Source of the DNA: AV69 sp036498205
GTDB lineage: Bacteria; Verrucomicrobiota; Verrucomicrobiia; Chthoniobacterales; UBA10450
DNA length: 7,517 nt
Assembly (NCBI GenBank): GCA_036498205.1
Contig: DASXIC010000134.1
Location: 1 to 7,517, forward strand
Direction: 5' to 3'
Shown here in pieces: positions 1 to 6,419 of the stretch. Every line of letters starts with the position of its first letter. Position 1 is the stretch's first letter. The notes beneath the pieces are model-generated. The model worked only from the letters and a program-made list of their open reading frames with translations. It did not search any database and had not been told where the DNA came from. Position numbers and translations under genes: made by a program.

Positions 1-1
1 A

Positions 2-1858
2 ACCCCGGCCCGAGCGGATGACGCCGCATTTTTCCTGGAGCTCTTTTATCGCAAACACGGCTACGCCAGGGCCAACGTGCATTATTCAATTGAGAGCGGC
101 TCGCGACTCGTTCTTCAGGTGACGGAAGGGCCGCAGGCCGAACTGACGACAATTAATTTTGTCGGTAATGCTCATGTTCGAGCTGAGCAGCTTTTCGAAT
201 ACGCCGTCGGTCCGACGCGGGAGCGCTATTCACGCCTGCAGAAAACTCTTCCTTTCGTTGCCGCCGACATACAGGAAGGGGCCGATCTCGTTCACCGTTA
301 TTACGTCAATGAAGGATTTCTCGATGCCACCGTTAACGCTCCGCAATATCGCTTCAGCGAAAACGGGGCGCAGGTTGATGTCACCATCGCGGTCCATGAA
401 GGGCGGCAGTACTTCTTTGGCGAACTCCATTTTAGCGGCAACACCGTTTACGGCGCGGACGCTCTTCGCGGGCAAATGCTTGATCTCCTCTCGCAGCCTT
501 ACACCGATCGACGGGTGGACGATATTTCCCGGCGATTGCAAGCCTACTTCAAAGCGCGCGGATATTATGCGGTGAAGGTGGCAGCGGCGGGAGAGCCGGC
601 TCAATCCAGAAGTGGGCATGTTCCGGTAATGGTCACGATTTCGCCGGGGCCGGTCTATAAGTTCGATGGAGTGTCGGTAAAAGGCTTGCAGCGATTGCGG
701 CCAAGCTACGTTCGCAATCGTTTTGCCTCCCTCAGCGGCAAAACCTACAGCCCCGATGTGCTCGATGAAAAATTTCGCGAGCTCATGCGCACAGGACTAT
801 TTCAGGTCTTGCAAATCAATCCCGAGCCGGTCGGGGGAAATTACCTGCGGCTCGATATCGCTGCAGAAGAGGCCAAGGCGAAAGAGTTCGGAATTTCCGT
901 CGGCTACGGTTCGTACGAGGGTTTCATTGTCGGCGCGCAGTTTGCCGATCGGGACCTGTTCGGCTATGGGCGGCCATTGGTCACTTCGGCGGAATGGTCG
1001 GAGCGTGGATATAAGGGCGAAATTTTCTGGGACGACCCGCATCTGCTGGAAAGCGATTTTGAATTCAAGCTTCGCCTTGCCGCTCTTACGTTCGATTTCG
1101 ATGGTTACTCCAAATTCGAGCTCGGCGGACGCATTGAGTTGCTGCGGCAAATCACCAAGCAGTATCAGGTCGGCGTTTTCGGTTCCGGCCATCACGACGA
1201 AATCACCGACACCGGAATCAGGCCGAGGTTGCTCGGGTCAACGAGTTATTCGGTCAGTGCGGTCGGTTTCTTTCACAAGCTCGATCTACGAGACAGTCCC
1301 GTCGTGCCGACGCGAGGCTTTGTCTTTGATCAGACTTTCGATTTTGCCTTCGACGCCATCGGCAGCGACATCCAGTTCTTTCGGACCACGGCGCGGGCGA
1401 GCTATTTCATCCCGATCCGAAGCGCGTTATTGGAACTTGGAGCGCGAGCCGGATTGATCCGGCCATTGACTGGAAATCCCGCTGAGATCACTTCGCTTCC
1501 GATTGATGAACGTTTCTTTAATGGCGGGAGTACCACCGTCCGTAGCTTTGCCGAGAGAGACCTCGGCCCGCATGATCGTGGCGGATTTCCCATCGGTGGT
1601 CAGTTCTATACGATCTTCAATATTGAATACACCTTTCCGATTTTTGGCGACTTACAGGGCGCTATCTTTGGCGATGCCGGCAACCTCCTGCCGAATGCTG
1701 ACGACCCGAGTCTGGATAATATGCGCTACGCCCTCGGCGCCGGCTTGCGCTATAAGCTTCCGATCGGCCCGATCCGGCTCGATTACGGCGTCAATCCCGA
1801 TCGACATTCCGGGGAAGATATTGGTGCTTTCCATTTCAGTTTCGGGTTTGCCTTTTAA
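2..1858 (+). CDS. Omp85-family outer membrane assembly protein (BamA/TamA-like), 5' partial
   Basis: Members of this family sit in the outer membrane and insert beta-barrel proteins (BamA) or help translocate autotransporters (TamA). The reading frame is open from base 2, so the true start lies upstream; the GTG at 77 is internal, since the residues before it (LFYRKHGYARANV) are a typical POTRA helix-strand end. I see the end of one POTRA domain (to about nt 140), three further POTRA-like units (about 140-410, 410-650, 650-880), each with an F/Y-rich G-Y/F-L/Y-x-A helix end, then a C-terminal barrel (about 885-1858). Barrel landmarks are DLFGYG near 950, the L6-loop motif at 1538-1549 reading VRSF instead of the usual VRGF, FGDAGN at 1667-1684, and a terminal phenylalanine after alternating aromatics (FHFSFGFAF), a classic beta-signal. 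BamA and TamA cannot be told apart without the N-terminus. Confidence 0.93.
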   Translation, partial: TPARADDAAFFLELFYRKHGYARANVHYSIESGSRLVLQVTEGPQAELTTINFVGNAHVRAEQLFEYAVGPTRERYSRLQKTLPFVAADIQEGADLVHRYYVNEGFLDATVNAPQYRFSENGAQVDVTIAVHEGRQYFFGELHFSGNTVYGADALRGQMLDLLSQPYTDRRVDDISRRLQAYFKARGYYAVKVAAAGEPAQSRSGHVPVMVTISPGPVYKFDGVSVKGLQRLRPSYVRNRFASLSGKTYSPDVLDEKFRELMRTGLFQVLQINPEPVGGNYLRLDIAAEEAKAKEFGISVGYGSYEGFIVGAQFADRDLFGYGRPLVTSAEWSERGYKGEIFWDDPHLLESDFEFKLRLAALTFDFDGYSKFELGGRIELLRQITKQYQVGVFGSGHHDEITDTGIRPRLLGSTSYSVSAVGFFHKLDLRDSPVVPTRGFVFDQTFDFAFDAIGSDIQFFRTTARASYFIPIRSALLELGARAGLIRPLTGNPAEITSLPIDERFFNGGSTTVRSFAERDLGPHDRGGFPIGGQFYTIFNIEYTFPIFGDLQGAIFGDAGNLLPNADDPSLDNMRYALGAGLRYKLPIGPIRLDYGVNPDRHSGEDIGAFHFSFGFAF

Positions 1859-1873
1859 CGCGCCGCGCAAGAC

Positions 1874-3346
1874 ATGAAGGAGTTCCAATTTCAGCCGCTG
1901 GGCGATGTCCCCATCGGCGAGTATCGCGAACAACTCCGGCGAATGGCAGAGTGGGCGGCCGATTATCGCGAGAACATCGAAAGCTTGCCCGTCGCCTCCG
2001 CCACCAAGCCTGGCGAGATTTCGCGAATGCTTCCGTCGGCCCCGCCGGAAAACGGCGAGACCTTCGATGCCATTTTCGCCGATCTGAAAAACATTGTCGT
2101 GCCTGGTATGTTGAACTGGGCTCATCCGGAATTTTTGGCCTACTTTGGTTGTACCAGCACCGCGCCCGGGGTTCTGGGGGAGCTCGCGTCCGCTGTCTTC
2201 AACATCAACGGCATGACCTGGCGAACCTGCCCTGCGGCGACTGAGCTGGAAATGGTGGTCGTTGATTGGTTGCGGCAATGGTTGCAACTACCTCGTGAAT
2301 TCAGTGGCGTTGTCTACGACACGGCATCGATCTCAATCCTCCACGCGCTCGCGGCCGCTCGCGAAGAAGTGGTCCCCGGGGCCCGCTCCCACGGAACCTC
2401 GGGTGCTCCGCAACTACGTGTTTATACCTCCGACCAAGCCCACAGTTCGATCGATAAAGCAGTCATCGCGCTCGGCATTGGCGAGAAAAATGTTGTCCGC
2501 GTTCCGTCCGACGAAAATTTCCGCATGCGCGCCGATGCGCTGCAGGAGTCGATCAAGCGCGACATGGCGGCGGGACGTAAGCCGCTCGCCGTAGTAGCGA
2601 CCTGCGGCACCACTTCGACGGCGAGCGTCGATCCGACTGCGGCGATCGCGAAAATCTGTCGGGAACAAAAACTCTGGCTTCACATCGATGCCGCCTACGG
2701 CGGTGGATTGGCGTTGCTGCCGGAAGAGCGGGCCATCGTCGATGGCTGGGCACGCGCCGATTCGCTCGTGATAAATCCTCACAAGATGCTTTTCGTGCCG
2801 CTCGATTTTAGTGTCCTTTTTGTGCGCGACTTGGAGCGGTTGCGTCGCGTCTTCAGCCTCGTGCCGGAATATTTGCGTGGCGATACCGTCGAGGCTGAGC
2901 GGAACTACATGGATTATAGTGTGCCGCTGGGGCGGCGATTCCGTGCTCTAAAAGCATGGATGGTTTTTCGCACTTTCGGCCGCAGCGGAATCGCGGCACG
3001 GATTCGAGAACATTTACGACTGGCAAAATTATTCGGCGAATGGGTCGCTGCTTCGCCCGACTTCGAACTTTCGGCGCCTGTTTCGATGGGCGTAGTCTGT
3101 TTCCGTGCAACGAAGGCCGCGCCCGAGGGACTCGATTCGTTTAATTCTCAAATTGTTGAGTCTGTAAATCGCTCAGGCCGCGCGTATTTAAATCAAACCA
3201 AATTGCGCGGTCGAACAGTGATACGACTGGGACTGGGTAATGTCCTGACCACGGAAAAACATTTGCGCGACGGATGGGAATTGATTCAAGAAACAGCGCA
3301 ATCAATTGCCTCGGGCGCAGGCTCGAAAACGCCCGCTCACCGGTAG
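1874..3346 (+). CDS. Group II PLP-dependent amino acid decarboxylase (aromatic-L-amino-acid decarboxylase-like)
   Basis: A 490-residue cytosolic enzyme of the family that includes DOPA, tryptophan, tyrosine, histidine and glutamate decarboxylases; it would turn an L-amino acid into its amine and CO2. The PLP lysine is K304 in NPHKML, the Asp that pairs with the pyridine nitrogen is D272 in HIDAAYGG, and the ring-stacking His is H190 in SDQAHSS. Y345, before PLGRRFR, aligns with the catalytic-loop Tyr of animal AADC, which favours decarboxylase over aldehyde synthase activity (Phe there). The N-terminal substrate segment reads HPEFLAYFGCTST; positions 92-93 are Gly-Cys where AADCs usually have Pro-Thr, so the substrate may not be a standard aromatic amino acid. 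The start lies 15 nt after the Omp85 stop with no clear Shine-Dalgarno, suggesting one transcript. The TAG stop falls inside the head of a palindromic repeat (3342-3428), so the last residues (about 483-490) may have been reshaped by its insertion. Confidence 0.92.
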   Translation: MKEFQFQPLGDVPIGEYREQLRRMAEWAADYRENIESLPVASATKPGEISRMLPSAPPENGETFDAIFADLKNIVVPGMLNWAHPEFLAYFGCTSTAPGVLGELASAVFNINGMTWRTCPAATELEMVVVDWLRQWLQLPREFSGVVYDTASISILHALAAAREEVVPGARSHGTSGAPQLRVYTSDQAHSSIDKAVIALGIGEKNVVRVPSDENFRMRADALQESIKRDMAAGRKPLAVVATCGTTSTASVDPTAAIAKICREQKLWLHIDAAYGGGLALLPEERAIVDGWARADSLVINPHKMLFVPLDFSVLFVRDLERLRRVFSLVPEYLRGDTVEAERNYMDYSVPLGRRFRALKAWMVFRTFGRSGIAARIREHLRLAKLFGEWVAASPDFELSAPVSMGVVCFRATKAAPEGLDSFNSQIVESVNRSGRAYLNQTKLRGRTVIRLGLGNVLTTEKHLRDGWELIQETAQSIASGAGSKTPAHR

Positions 3347-3428
3347 GGGCGGTCACCGAACCGTCCGGCGAGTCGCAAGCCCGGCCGGCACCATTGATTC
3401 TCGGGCGATTGAGTCAATCGCCCCTTCC
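3342..3428. repeat. Palindromic element, second family, copy 1 (87 bp)
   Basis: It begins GGTAGGGGCGG and ends CGCCCCTTCC, a near-perfect terminal inverted repeat. It holds an imperfect hairpin at the left (GGGCGGT / ACCGTCC around CACCGA) and a perfect 9-bp hairpin at the right (GGGCGATTG 3403-3411, loop AGT, CAATCGCCC 3415-3423). It is a diverged copy of 3579-3670. The GTAG head (3343-3346) contains the stop codon of the upstream decarboxylase gene. Confidence 0.8.
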
Positions 3429-3430
3429 TT

Positions 3431-3574
3431 GTCATGTCGAGCAAACCGCAAGTCCGGCCGGACCGATGCACCTTTCTATTTGATTCTGATCTGGTAGGGC
3501 GAGACTCTGTCGAGCCAGCTCCGCGCAGCGGCGCCCAATAAGCCGCCCCCTTCCTCGACTGCGCTCGAAATGAC
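3431..3574. repeat. Inverted repeat ends enclosing a REP-type element
   Basis: GTCATGTCGAGC at 3431-3442 is the reverse complement, with one mismatch, of GCTCGAAATGAC at 3563-3574. The pair encloses the 48-bp element at 3493-3540 and lies exactly between the two copies of the larger GGTAGGGGCG element. It looks like a third palindromic repeat family, possibly opened up by insertion of the 48-bp element. With only one copy in the window, its boundaries are a guess. Confidence 0.45.
3493..3540. repeat. REPIN-like 48-bp element, copy 1 (decayed right end)
   Basis: The left arm GGTAGGGCGAGACTCTGTCG and following GAGCC match the copies at 5700 and 6442 exactly. The right arm is degenerate (GCTCCGCGCAGC rather than the perfect palindrome GCTCCGCGGAGC, and GCGCCCAATA rather than TCGCCCTACC). 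It is therefore an older or partly corrupted copy lying far from the transposase gene. Confidence 0.75.
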
Positions 3575-3578
3575 ACCC

Positions 3579-3670
3579 GGTAGGGGCGGTTCACCGAACC
3601 GCCCCGAGGCCAGCGAGTCCGAGCGGGATTGGCAAGGGTTCACGGGCGATTGGGGTCAATCGCCCCTACC
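3579..3670. repeat. Palindromic element, second family, copy 2 (92 bp, intact ends)
   Basis: It has perfect 10-bp terminal inverted repeats, GGTAGGGGCG (3579-3588) and CGCCCCTACC (3661-3670). Two strong hairpins stand just inside the ends: GGGGCGGTT / AACCGCCCC around CACCG (3583-3605), and GGGCGATTG / CAATCGCCC around GGGT (3644-3665). A 38-bp non-palindromic spacer separates them. The layout is two head-out REP-like arms with GTAG at both 5' ends, like a REPIN with a spacer. No T-run follows either hairpin. Confidence 0.85.
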
Positions 3671-3767
3671 TATCATTTGCGGGGAAAGCGGACAGTTCCA
3701 ACCGCTTTGAAAAAGCGTTTGGCCAGTCTCCAAGCCGCCGTAAATTCCGCGACGCAATTTTCTCTCC
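3671..3767 (+). promoter_or_regulatory. Leader region of the PpiD/SurA-like gene, possible weak promoter
   Basis: This is the only non-repeat part of the 421-bp gap before the gene at 3768, so a promoter for that gene is expected here. A weak sigma-70-like pair is visible: TTGGCC (3719-3724), a 16-nt spacer, then TAAATT (3741-3746), 21 nt before the ATG. A small hairpin CGCTTT-GAA-AAAGCG lies at 3703-3717. No Shine-Dalgarno is seen before the ATG. The promoter call is tentative. Confidence 0.3.
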
Positions 3768-5291
3768 ATGATCAACGTTCTACGAAAAAATTCTCGCTGG
3801 CTCTGGTTCGTCATCGCCCTCCTGGCGATTCCGTTTGTTTTTTATTTTAACAAGACGGACTTCGCCGCGACCCGCTCCAGCACCTATGGGAAACTTTATG
3901 GCCGCACCGTTTCGAACATCGAAATCGAACGGGGGCAGCGGATGTTCGACCTGGCGCGCGACCTTGGGATGATCAATTTTCTACAGGATCTGGTCGGTTC
4001 GGCTCGAACCGAACGCGAAGCGAAGGAGCAGTTTGCGCTCAATCTCCTGATTTTGCGCCATGAGGCTGCAACGCTGGGGTTGCGGCCGACTTCAGCAGAA
4101 GCAGCCACAGCCGTCAGCAACCTCCGCGCGTTTCACGGCAATGCCGGTTTCGATATTAACAAATACAACGACGCGGTGAAGAATTACCTGGGCCCGCGCG
4201 GCTTTACCGAAGCGCAAATCGAAGAGCTGGCTGCGGACCAGGTTTGCCTGGATCGAATCAAGCAACTGCTCGGCACCGGGGTGAGCATTTCCGAAACCGA
4301 GAGCAAAAACAATTTCGAGCAACTTTATGGCAAGCTTGAAGTCGCGGTTCTTCGTCTTAAGAAAAGCGACGTCGCCACTGAGTTGAAAATATCGGACGAC
4401 GATATCAGGAAATATTACGAAGCTCACAAAGAGGAGTTAAAGAGCGATGAGAAACGAAAAGTGCAGTTCGTCGCTCTCGCTTTGCCAGAAGAACAAAAGA
4501 AGCTAACCGGAAAGGAACGAGTTGACGCCTTGCAGAAGCTCGCTGACAAGGCCAACGACGTGAGCCAGGCCCTGGCGGAAAAGGGAGCGGACTTCGCGTC
4601 CGTGGCGATAAAATTTCAACTTTCGGTCAATAACACCGGCGACTTCACGCAATCGGCTCCCGATCCGCAATTGAAACAGGACCCGCAGCTGGCCGAGGCC
4701 GCATTCCAACTTTCCCCGACCGAGCCGACGAGCGAGCCGATTCAGGTCGCGGACGGCTTTTACATTCTGCATCTGGCGAACACCACTCCGGCGAAGCCGC
4801 TTGCGCTTGAAGAAGCGAAACCAAGAATTGTGGAAGCGTTGAAAGCGACGCGTGAGCGTGAGTTACTTAATACGCGCGCCGCCAAGGTTGTGCATGATCT
4901 GCGCGAAGCACTGAAGCCGGGCGAGACGGTCGCGAGCGCCGCGCAGAAGTTGAATTTGAAACTGGAAAAAATCCCGCCGTTTACGCTGGCCGACGACCTG
5001 GAACCGAAGGCCTCGCCTGCACCAAACAAGGCCGAAACGCCTGATCTTCCCTTGATCAAGCAGGCCGTAGCCGATCTCAAGCCCAACGAAATCAGCGAAC
5101 CGCTGCCTACTGCTGATGGAATGACAATTGCCGTCGTGGAAAAACGCGATCCGCCTGACCCGGCCCAGGCGGGAACGAATCGCGCTTCATTTGAGGAACG
5201 GTTGTTGCGCGGAAAACGCACGGTCATTTTCTACGAATGGTTGCGCGAACGACGCCGCCTGGCCGGCGCGGAAGCCACGGTAGCGAGCTGA
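3768..5291 (+). CDS. Membrane-anchored SurA/PpiD-like periplasmic folding factor (parvulin-type)
   Basis: A 507-residue protein expected to sit in the inner membrane with its bulk in the periplasm, helping secreted and outer-membrane proteins fold. A short basic N-terminus (RKNSR) precedes one transmembrane segment at about 11-27 (WLWFVIALLAIPFVFYF), as in PpiD. A helical SurA-N-like chaperone region follows (about 45-200), then a parvulin-like domain (about 230-338) with recognisable GADFASVA, G-D-F, AAFQLSPTEPTSEPIQ and DGFYILHL segments. A second partial parvulin-like end is seen at about 428-460 (LKPNEISEPLPTADGMTIAVVE). The usual catalytic strand (R-H-I-L-like) is replaced by VQFVALAL, so isomerase activity is doubtful and a chaperone role more likely; E. 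coli PpiD is also regarded as largely inactive. The first ATG of the frame puts the TM segment right at the N-terminus, which supports this start. The TPR gene follows after 15 nt. Confidence 0.88.
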   Translation: MINVLRKNSRWLWFVIALLAIPFVFYFNKTDFAATRSSTYGKLYGRTVSNIEIERGQRMFDLARDLGMINFLQDLVGSARTEREAKEQFALNLLILRHEAATLGLRPTSAEAATAVSNLRAFHGNAGFDINKYNDAVKNYLGPRGFTEAQIEELAADQVCLDRIKQLLGTGVSISETESKNNFEQLYGKLEVAVLRLKKSDVATELKISDDDIRKYYEAHKEELKSDEKRKVQFVALALPEEQKKLTGKERVDALQKLADKANDVSQALAEKGADFASVAIKFQLSVNNTGDFTQSAPDPQLKQDPQLAEAAFQLSPTEPTSEPIQVADGFYILHLANTTPAKPLALEEAKPRIVEALKATRERELLNTRAAKVVHDLREALKPGETVASAAQKLNLKLEKIPPFTLADDLEPKASPAPNKAETPDLPLIKQAVADLKPNEISEPLPTADGMTIAVVEKRDPPDPAQAGTNRASFEERLLRGKRTVIFYEWLRERRRLAGAEATVAS

Positions 5292-5306
5292 CACTTCCGA
5301 TTTATC

Positions 5307-5639
5307 ATGGAATCGCGCGACGACCTTTTCGACGACGCGAATGGCGATCTCGCCGTTGGGGAGCTGGAGAGCGCGGTGGAAAAATACCGGAGCTGCGTCG
5401 AACTGGATCCGGAATTTTTCGATGGCTGGCACGCGCTCGGGATGGCGCTGATGAAGCTGGGGCGTTTTCCAGAAGCAATCGAAGCGGGTAAACGCGCGAC
5501 TGCATTGCGCCCAAACGATCAGATCGGCTGGACCAGTCTCTCGCTTTTTTACAACCGGAACGGCGACATCAAAGAAGCGGAAGCAGCGGGCACCAAAGCC
5601 AAGATCCTTTCCTGGGGCGGGAAAATCGCGGGAACGTAG
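5307..5639 (+). CDS. Small tetratricopeptide-repeat (TPR) protein
   Basis: A 110-residue protein that is almost entirely three TPR units, at about residues 2-35 (DLAVGELESAVEKYRSCVELDP), 36-69 (W-x2-LG-x2-L-x2-LGR-x2-EAIEAGKRA-x-ALRP) and 70-103 (W-x2-LS-x2-Y-x-RNGDIKEAEAAGTKA). TPRs mediate protein-protein contacts. No signal peptide or TM segment is visible, so it is probably cytosolic. It starts 15 nt after the PpiD/SurA-like stop, so the two genes are likely co-transcribed, but the partner is unknown. The TAG stop lies inside a GTAGGC repeat head (5636-5639), so the original C-terminus could have differed slightly. Confidence 0.85.
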   Translation: MESRDDLFDDANGDLAVGELESAVEKYRSCVELDPEFFDGWHALGMALMKLGRFPEAIEAGKRATALRPNDQIGWTSLSLFYNRNGDIKEAEAAGTKAKILSWGGKIAGT

Positions 5640-5674
5640 GCTTCCAGCCTGTGTGTCAGACAGGCATCATGCCT
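5636..5674. repeat. Short palindromic element at the TPR gene 3' end
   Basis: Two similar arms face each other: AGGCTTCCAGCCTGT on the left, and AGGCATGATGCCTGT read on the minus strand from the right. Each arm is itself a small hairpin (AGGC / GCCT), and the centre pairs as GCCTGT (5647-5652) with ACAGGC (5660-5665). The left edge reads GTAG (5636-5639) and supplies the TAG stop of the TPR gene. No T-run follows, so it is not a standard rho-independent terminator. Confidence 0.7.
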
Positions 5675-5699
5675 TTCGCTGATCCGGTGAGGTGTCTCC

Positions 5700-5747
5700 G
5701 GTAGGGCGAGACTCTGTCGAGCCGGCTCCGCGGAGCGTCGCCCTACC
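5700..5747. repeat. REPIN-like 48-bp element, copy 2 (best-preserved)
   Basis: Perfect 10-bp terminal inverted repeats are GGTAGGGCGA (5700-5709) and TCGCCCTACC (5738-5747). Inside are a small left hairpin (CTC-TGTC-GAG) and a perfect 12-bp palindrome, GCTCCGCGGAGC (5725-5736). Read head-out, each half is GGTAGGGCGA followed by a hairpin, so the element is two inverted REP monomers with no spacer. GTAG heads are the hallmark of REPs handled by RAYT enzymes, and a RAYT gene lies about 100 bp downstream. Confidence 0.88.
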
Positions 5748-5820
5748 ATTTCGCCCTCGAAGTTGGAGGGACGAGGATCGCGTTCTGGCTTTGTTATCCT
5801 GTCCAAAGCCGCTCAACTCT

Positions 5821-5845
5821 GGTAGCGCGAGACTCCGTCGAACCG
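5821..5845 (+). repeat. Single REP arm directly upstream of the RAYT start
   Basis: GGTAGCGCGAGACTCCGTCG plus AACCG resembles the left arm of the 48-bp element with a few substitutions. It ends 3 nt before the RAYT ATG, where a ribosome binding site would normally lie. The same arm closes the other long repeat copy at 6567-6590. Confidence 0.7.
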
Positions 5846-5848
5846 AAT

Positions 5849-6307
5849 ATGCGAAATAATATTGGGCGCAGGAATCCAGCGGAAGGCGTTCTCATCTTTC
5901 GTGGGCAGCCTACGATTGTCTTCCTCACGGTTTGTGTCCGAAATCGGAGGCGGTGTCTTGCGAACCCGAATGTTCATCACGCGCTTGTTACGTCCTGGGA
6001 AGAAGCCGATGCGTGGCTCATTGGTTATTATCTGATCATGCCTGATCACATTCATCTCTTTTGCTCTCCAATAAATGAAGAGTGCGAAATCGAGCATTGG
6101 ATCAGTTTCTGGAAACGCCGATTTCGACGCCGATTCGGCGAGAACGCACCGCGATTTCAATCGCGCGGTTTCCATCATCGCTTACGGCAGAACGAAAATT
6201 ATCGCGAGAAATGGGACTATATTCAGGCAAATCCAGTTCGTGCAGGCCTGGTCAAGGAGGCGCGCGATTGGCGATATCAAGGCGTCTTAAATGAATTGAC
6301 CTGGTAA
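5849..6307 (+). CDS. REP-associated tyrosine transposase (RAYT, Y1/IS200-like HUH nuclease)
   Basis: A 152-residue protein, normal size for RAYTs, of the single-domain HUH Y1-transposase family that cuts and joins single-stranded DNA at REP hairpins. Visible marks are the N-terminal strand PTIVFLTVCVRNRR (21-34), the HUH metal-binding motif MPDHIHLF with H67 and H69, a basic helix (KRRFRRRF, 89-96), and the C-terminal helix ENYREKWDYIQANPVRAGLV. There Y124 with N128 fits the Y-x3-N/Q pattern of the nucleophile (Y118 is the alternative). All expected residues are present and the frame is unbroken, so it could be active. The frame stays open upstream through the REP arm, but ATG 5849 is the first suitable start; no Shine-Dalgarno is seen. 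The TAA stop falls in GGTAAAGCGA, a variant repeat head. There is no partner transposase, and RAYTs are usually single-copy, host-retained genes rather than mobile IS elements. Confidence 0.92.
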   Translation: MRNNIGRRNPAEGVLIFRGQPTIVFLTVCVRNRRRCLANPNVHHALVTSWEEADAWLIGYYLIMPDHIHLFCSPINEECEIEHWISFWKRRFRRRFGENAPRFQSRGFHHRLRQNENYREKWDYIQANPVRAGLVKEARDWRYQGVLNELTW

Positions 6308-6338
6308 AGCGATAGGCTCCGCAGAGCGTCGCCCCACC
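6303..6338. repeat. Shrunken REPIN-like element overlapping the RAYT stop
   Basis: GGTAAAGCGA (6303-6312) corresponds to the GGTAGGGCGA head. The left hairpin is missing, and the right arm TAGGCTCCGCAGAGCG then TCGCCCCACC follows directly. Compared with the 48-bp form, 12 bp are absent. The GCTC-CGCA-GAGC hairpin (6316-6327) is kept. The RAYT stop codon TAA is part of the head. Confidence 0.65.
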
Positions 6339-6343
6339 GGTTT

Positions 6344-6419
6344 GACAGGAGATATCTTGGGAAGCCGCGACCAAAGGCGAAGATGTTTCCGCGGCGGCGA
6401 GATAGGCTTACCTCCTGTC
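6344..6419. repeat. Long imperfect hairpin between the RAYT gene and repeat copy B
   Basis: GACAGGAG (6344-6351) pairs with CTCCTGTC (6412-6419), and inside it TATCT (6353-6357) with AGATA (6400-6404) and GCCGC (6364-6368) with GCGGC (6391-6395). This accounts for the only stretch of the island not matching the REP-type repeats. Its function is unknown; there is no T-run for a terminator. Confidence 0.5.

Larger units (their letters stand above)
5676..5846. repeat. ~170-bp direct repeat, copy A (upstream of the RAYT gene)
   Basis: It matches 6418-6590 along most of its length. A 24-bp lead-in (TCGCTGATCCGGT..TCTCC) is followed by a 48-bp REPIN-like element, a diverged middle, a conserved block containing CTTTGTTATCCTGTCCAAA, and finally a single REP arm. 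A 50-bp stretch (5695-5744 against 6437-6486) is identical by eye, and the second block is about 88% identical. Confidence 0.8.

Noticed and set aside
723..1457. Alternative + strand frame of 244 codons inside the Omp85 gene
   Set aside because: Ser/Arg-rich shadow translation of the conserved barrel; no family resemblance.
1652..2287. Long minus-strand open frame (211 codons) across the Omp85/decarboxylase junction
   Set aside because: It lies antisense to two well-supported genes, has no recognisable domain, and its composition is that of a codon shadow.
3274..3594. Several short frames on both strands in the 3347-3767 gap
   Set aside because: They are made of the palindromic repeats themselves, low-complexity, and without start signals; no gene is supported here.
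3583..3665. Strong GC hairpins as rho-independent terminators
   Set aside because: No T-run follows either stem, and the same hairpins recur as parts of a repeat element. A 3'-end stabilising role is possible but not shown.
5813..6178. Minus-strand frame opposite the RAYT gene
   Set aside because: The + strand frame carries the full HUH and Tyr motifs; the antisense product has none.
5849..6307. RAYT gene as a classical IS200/IS605 insertion sequence
   Set aside because: No tnpB, no typical IS left and right ends beyond REP arms, and the NPVRAGLV tail is typical of RAYTs.
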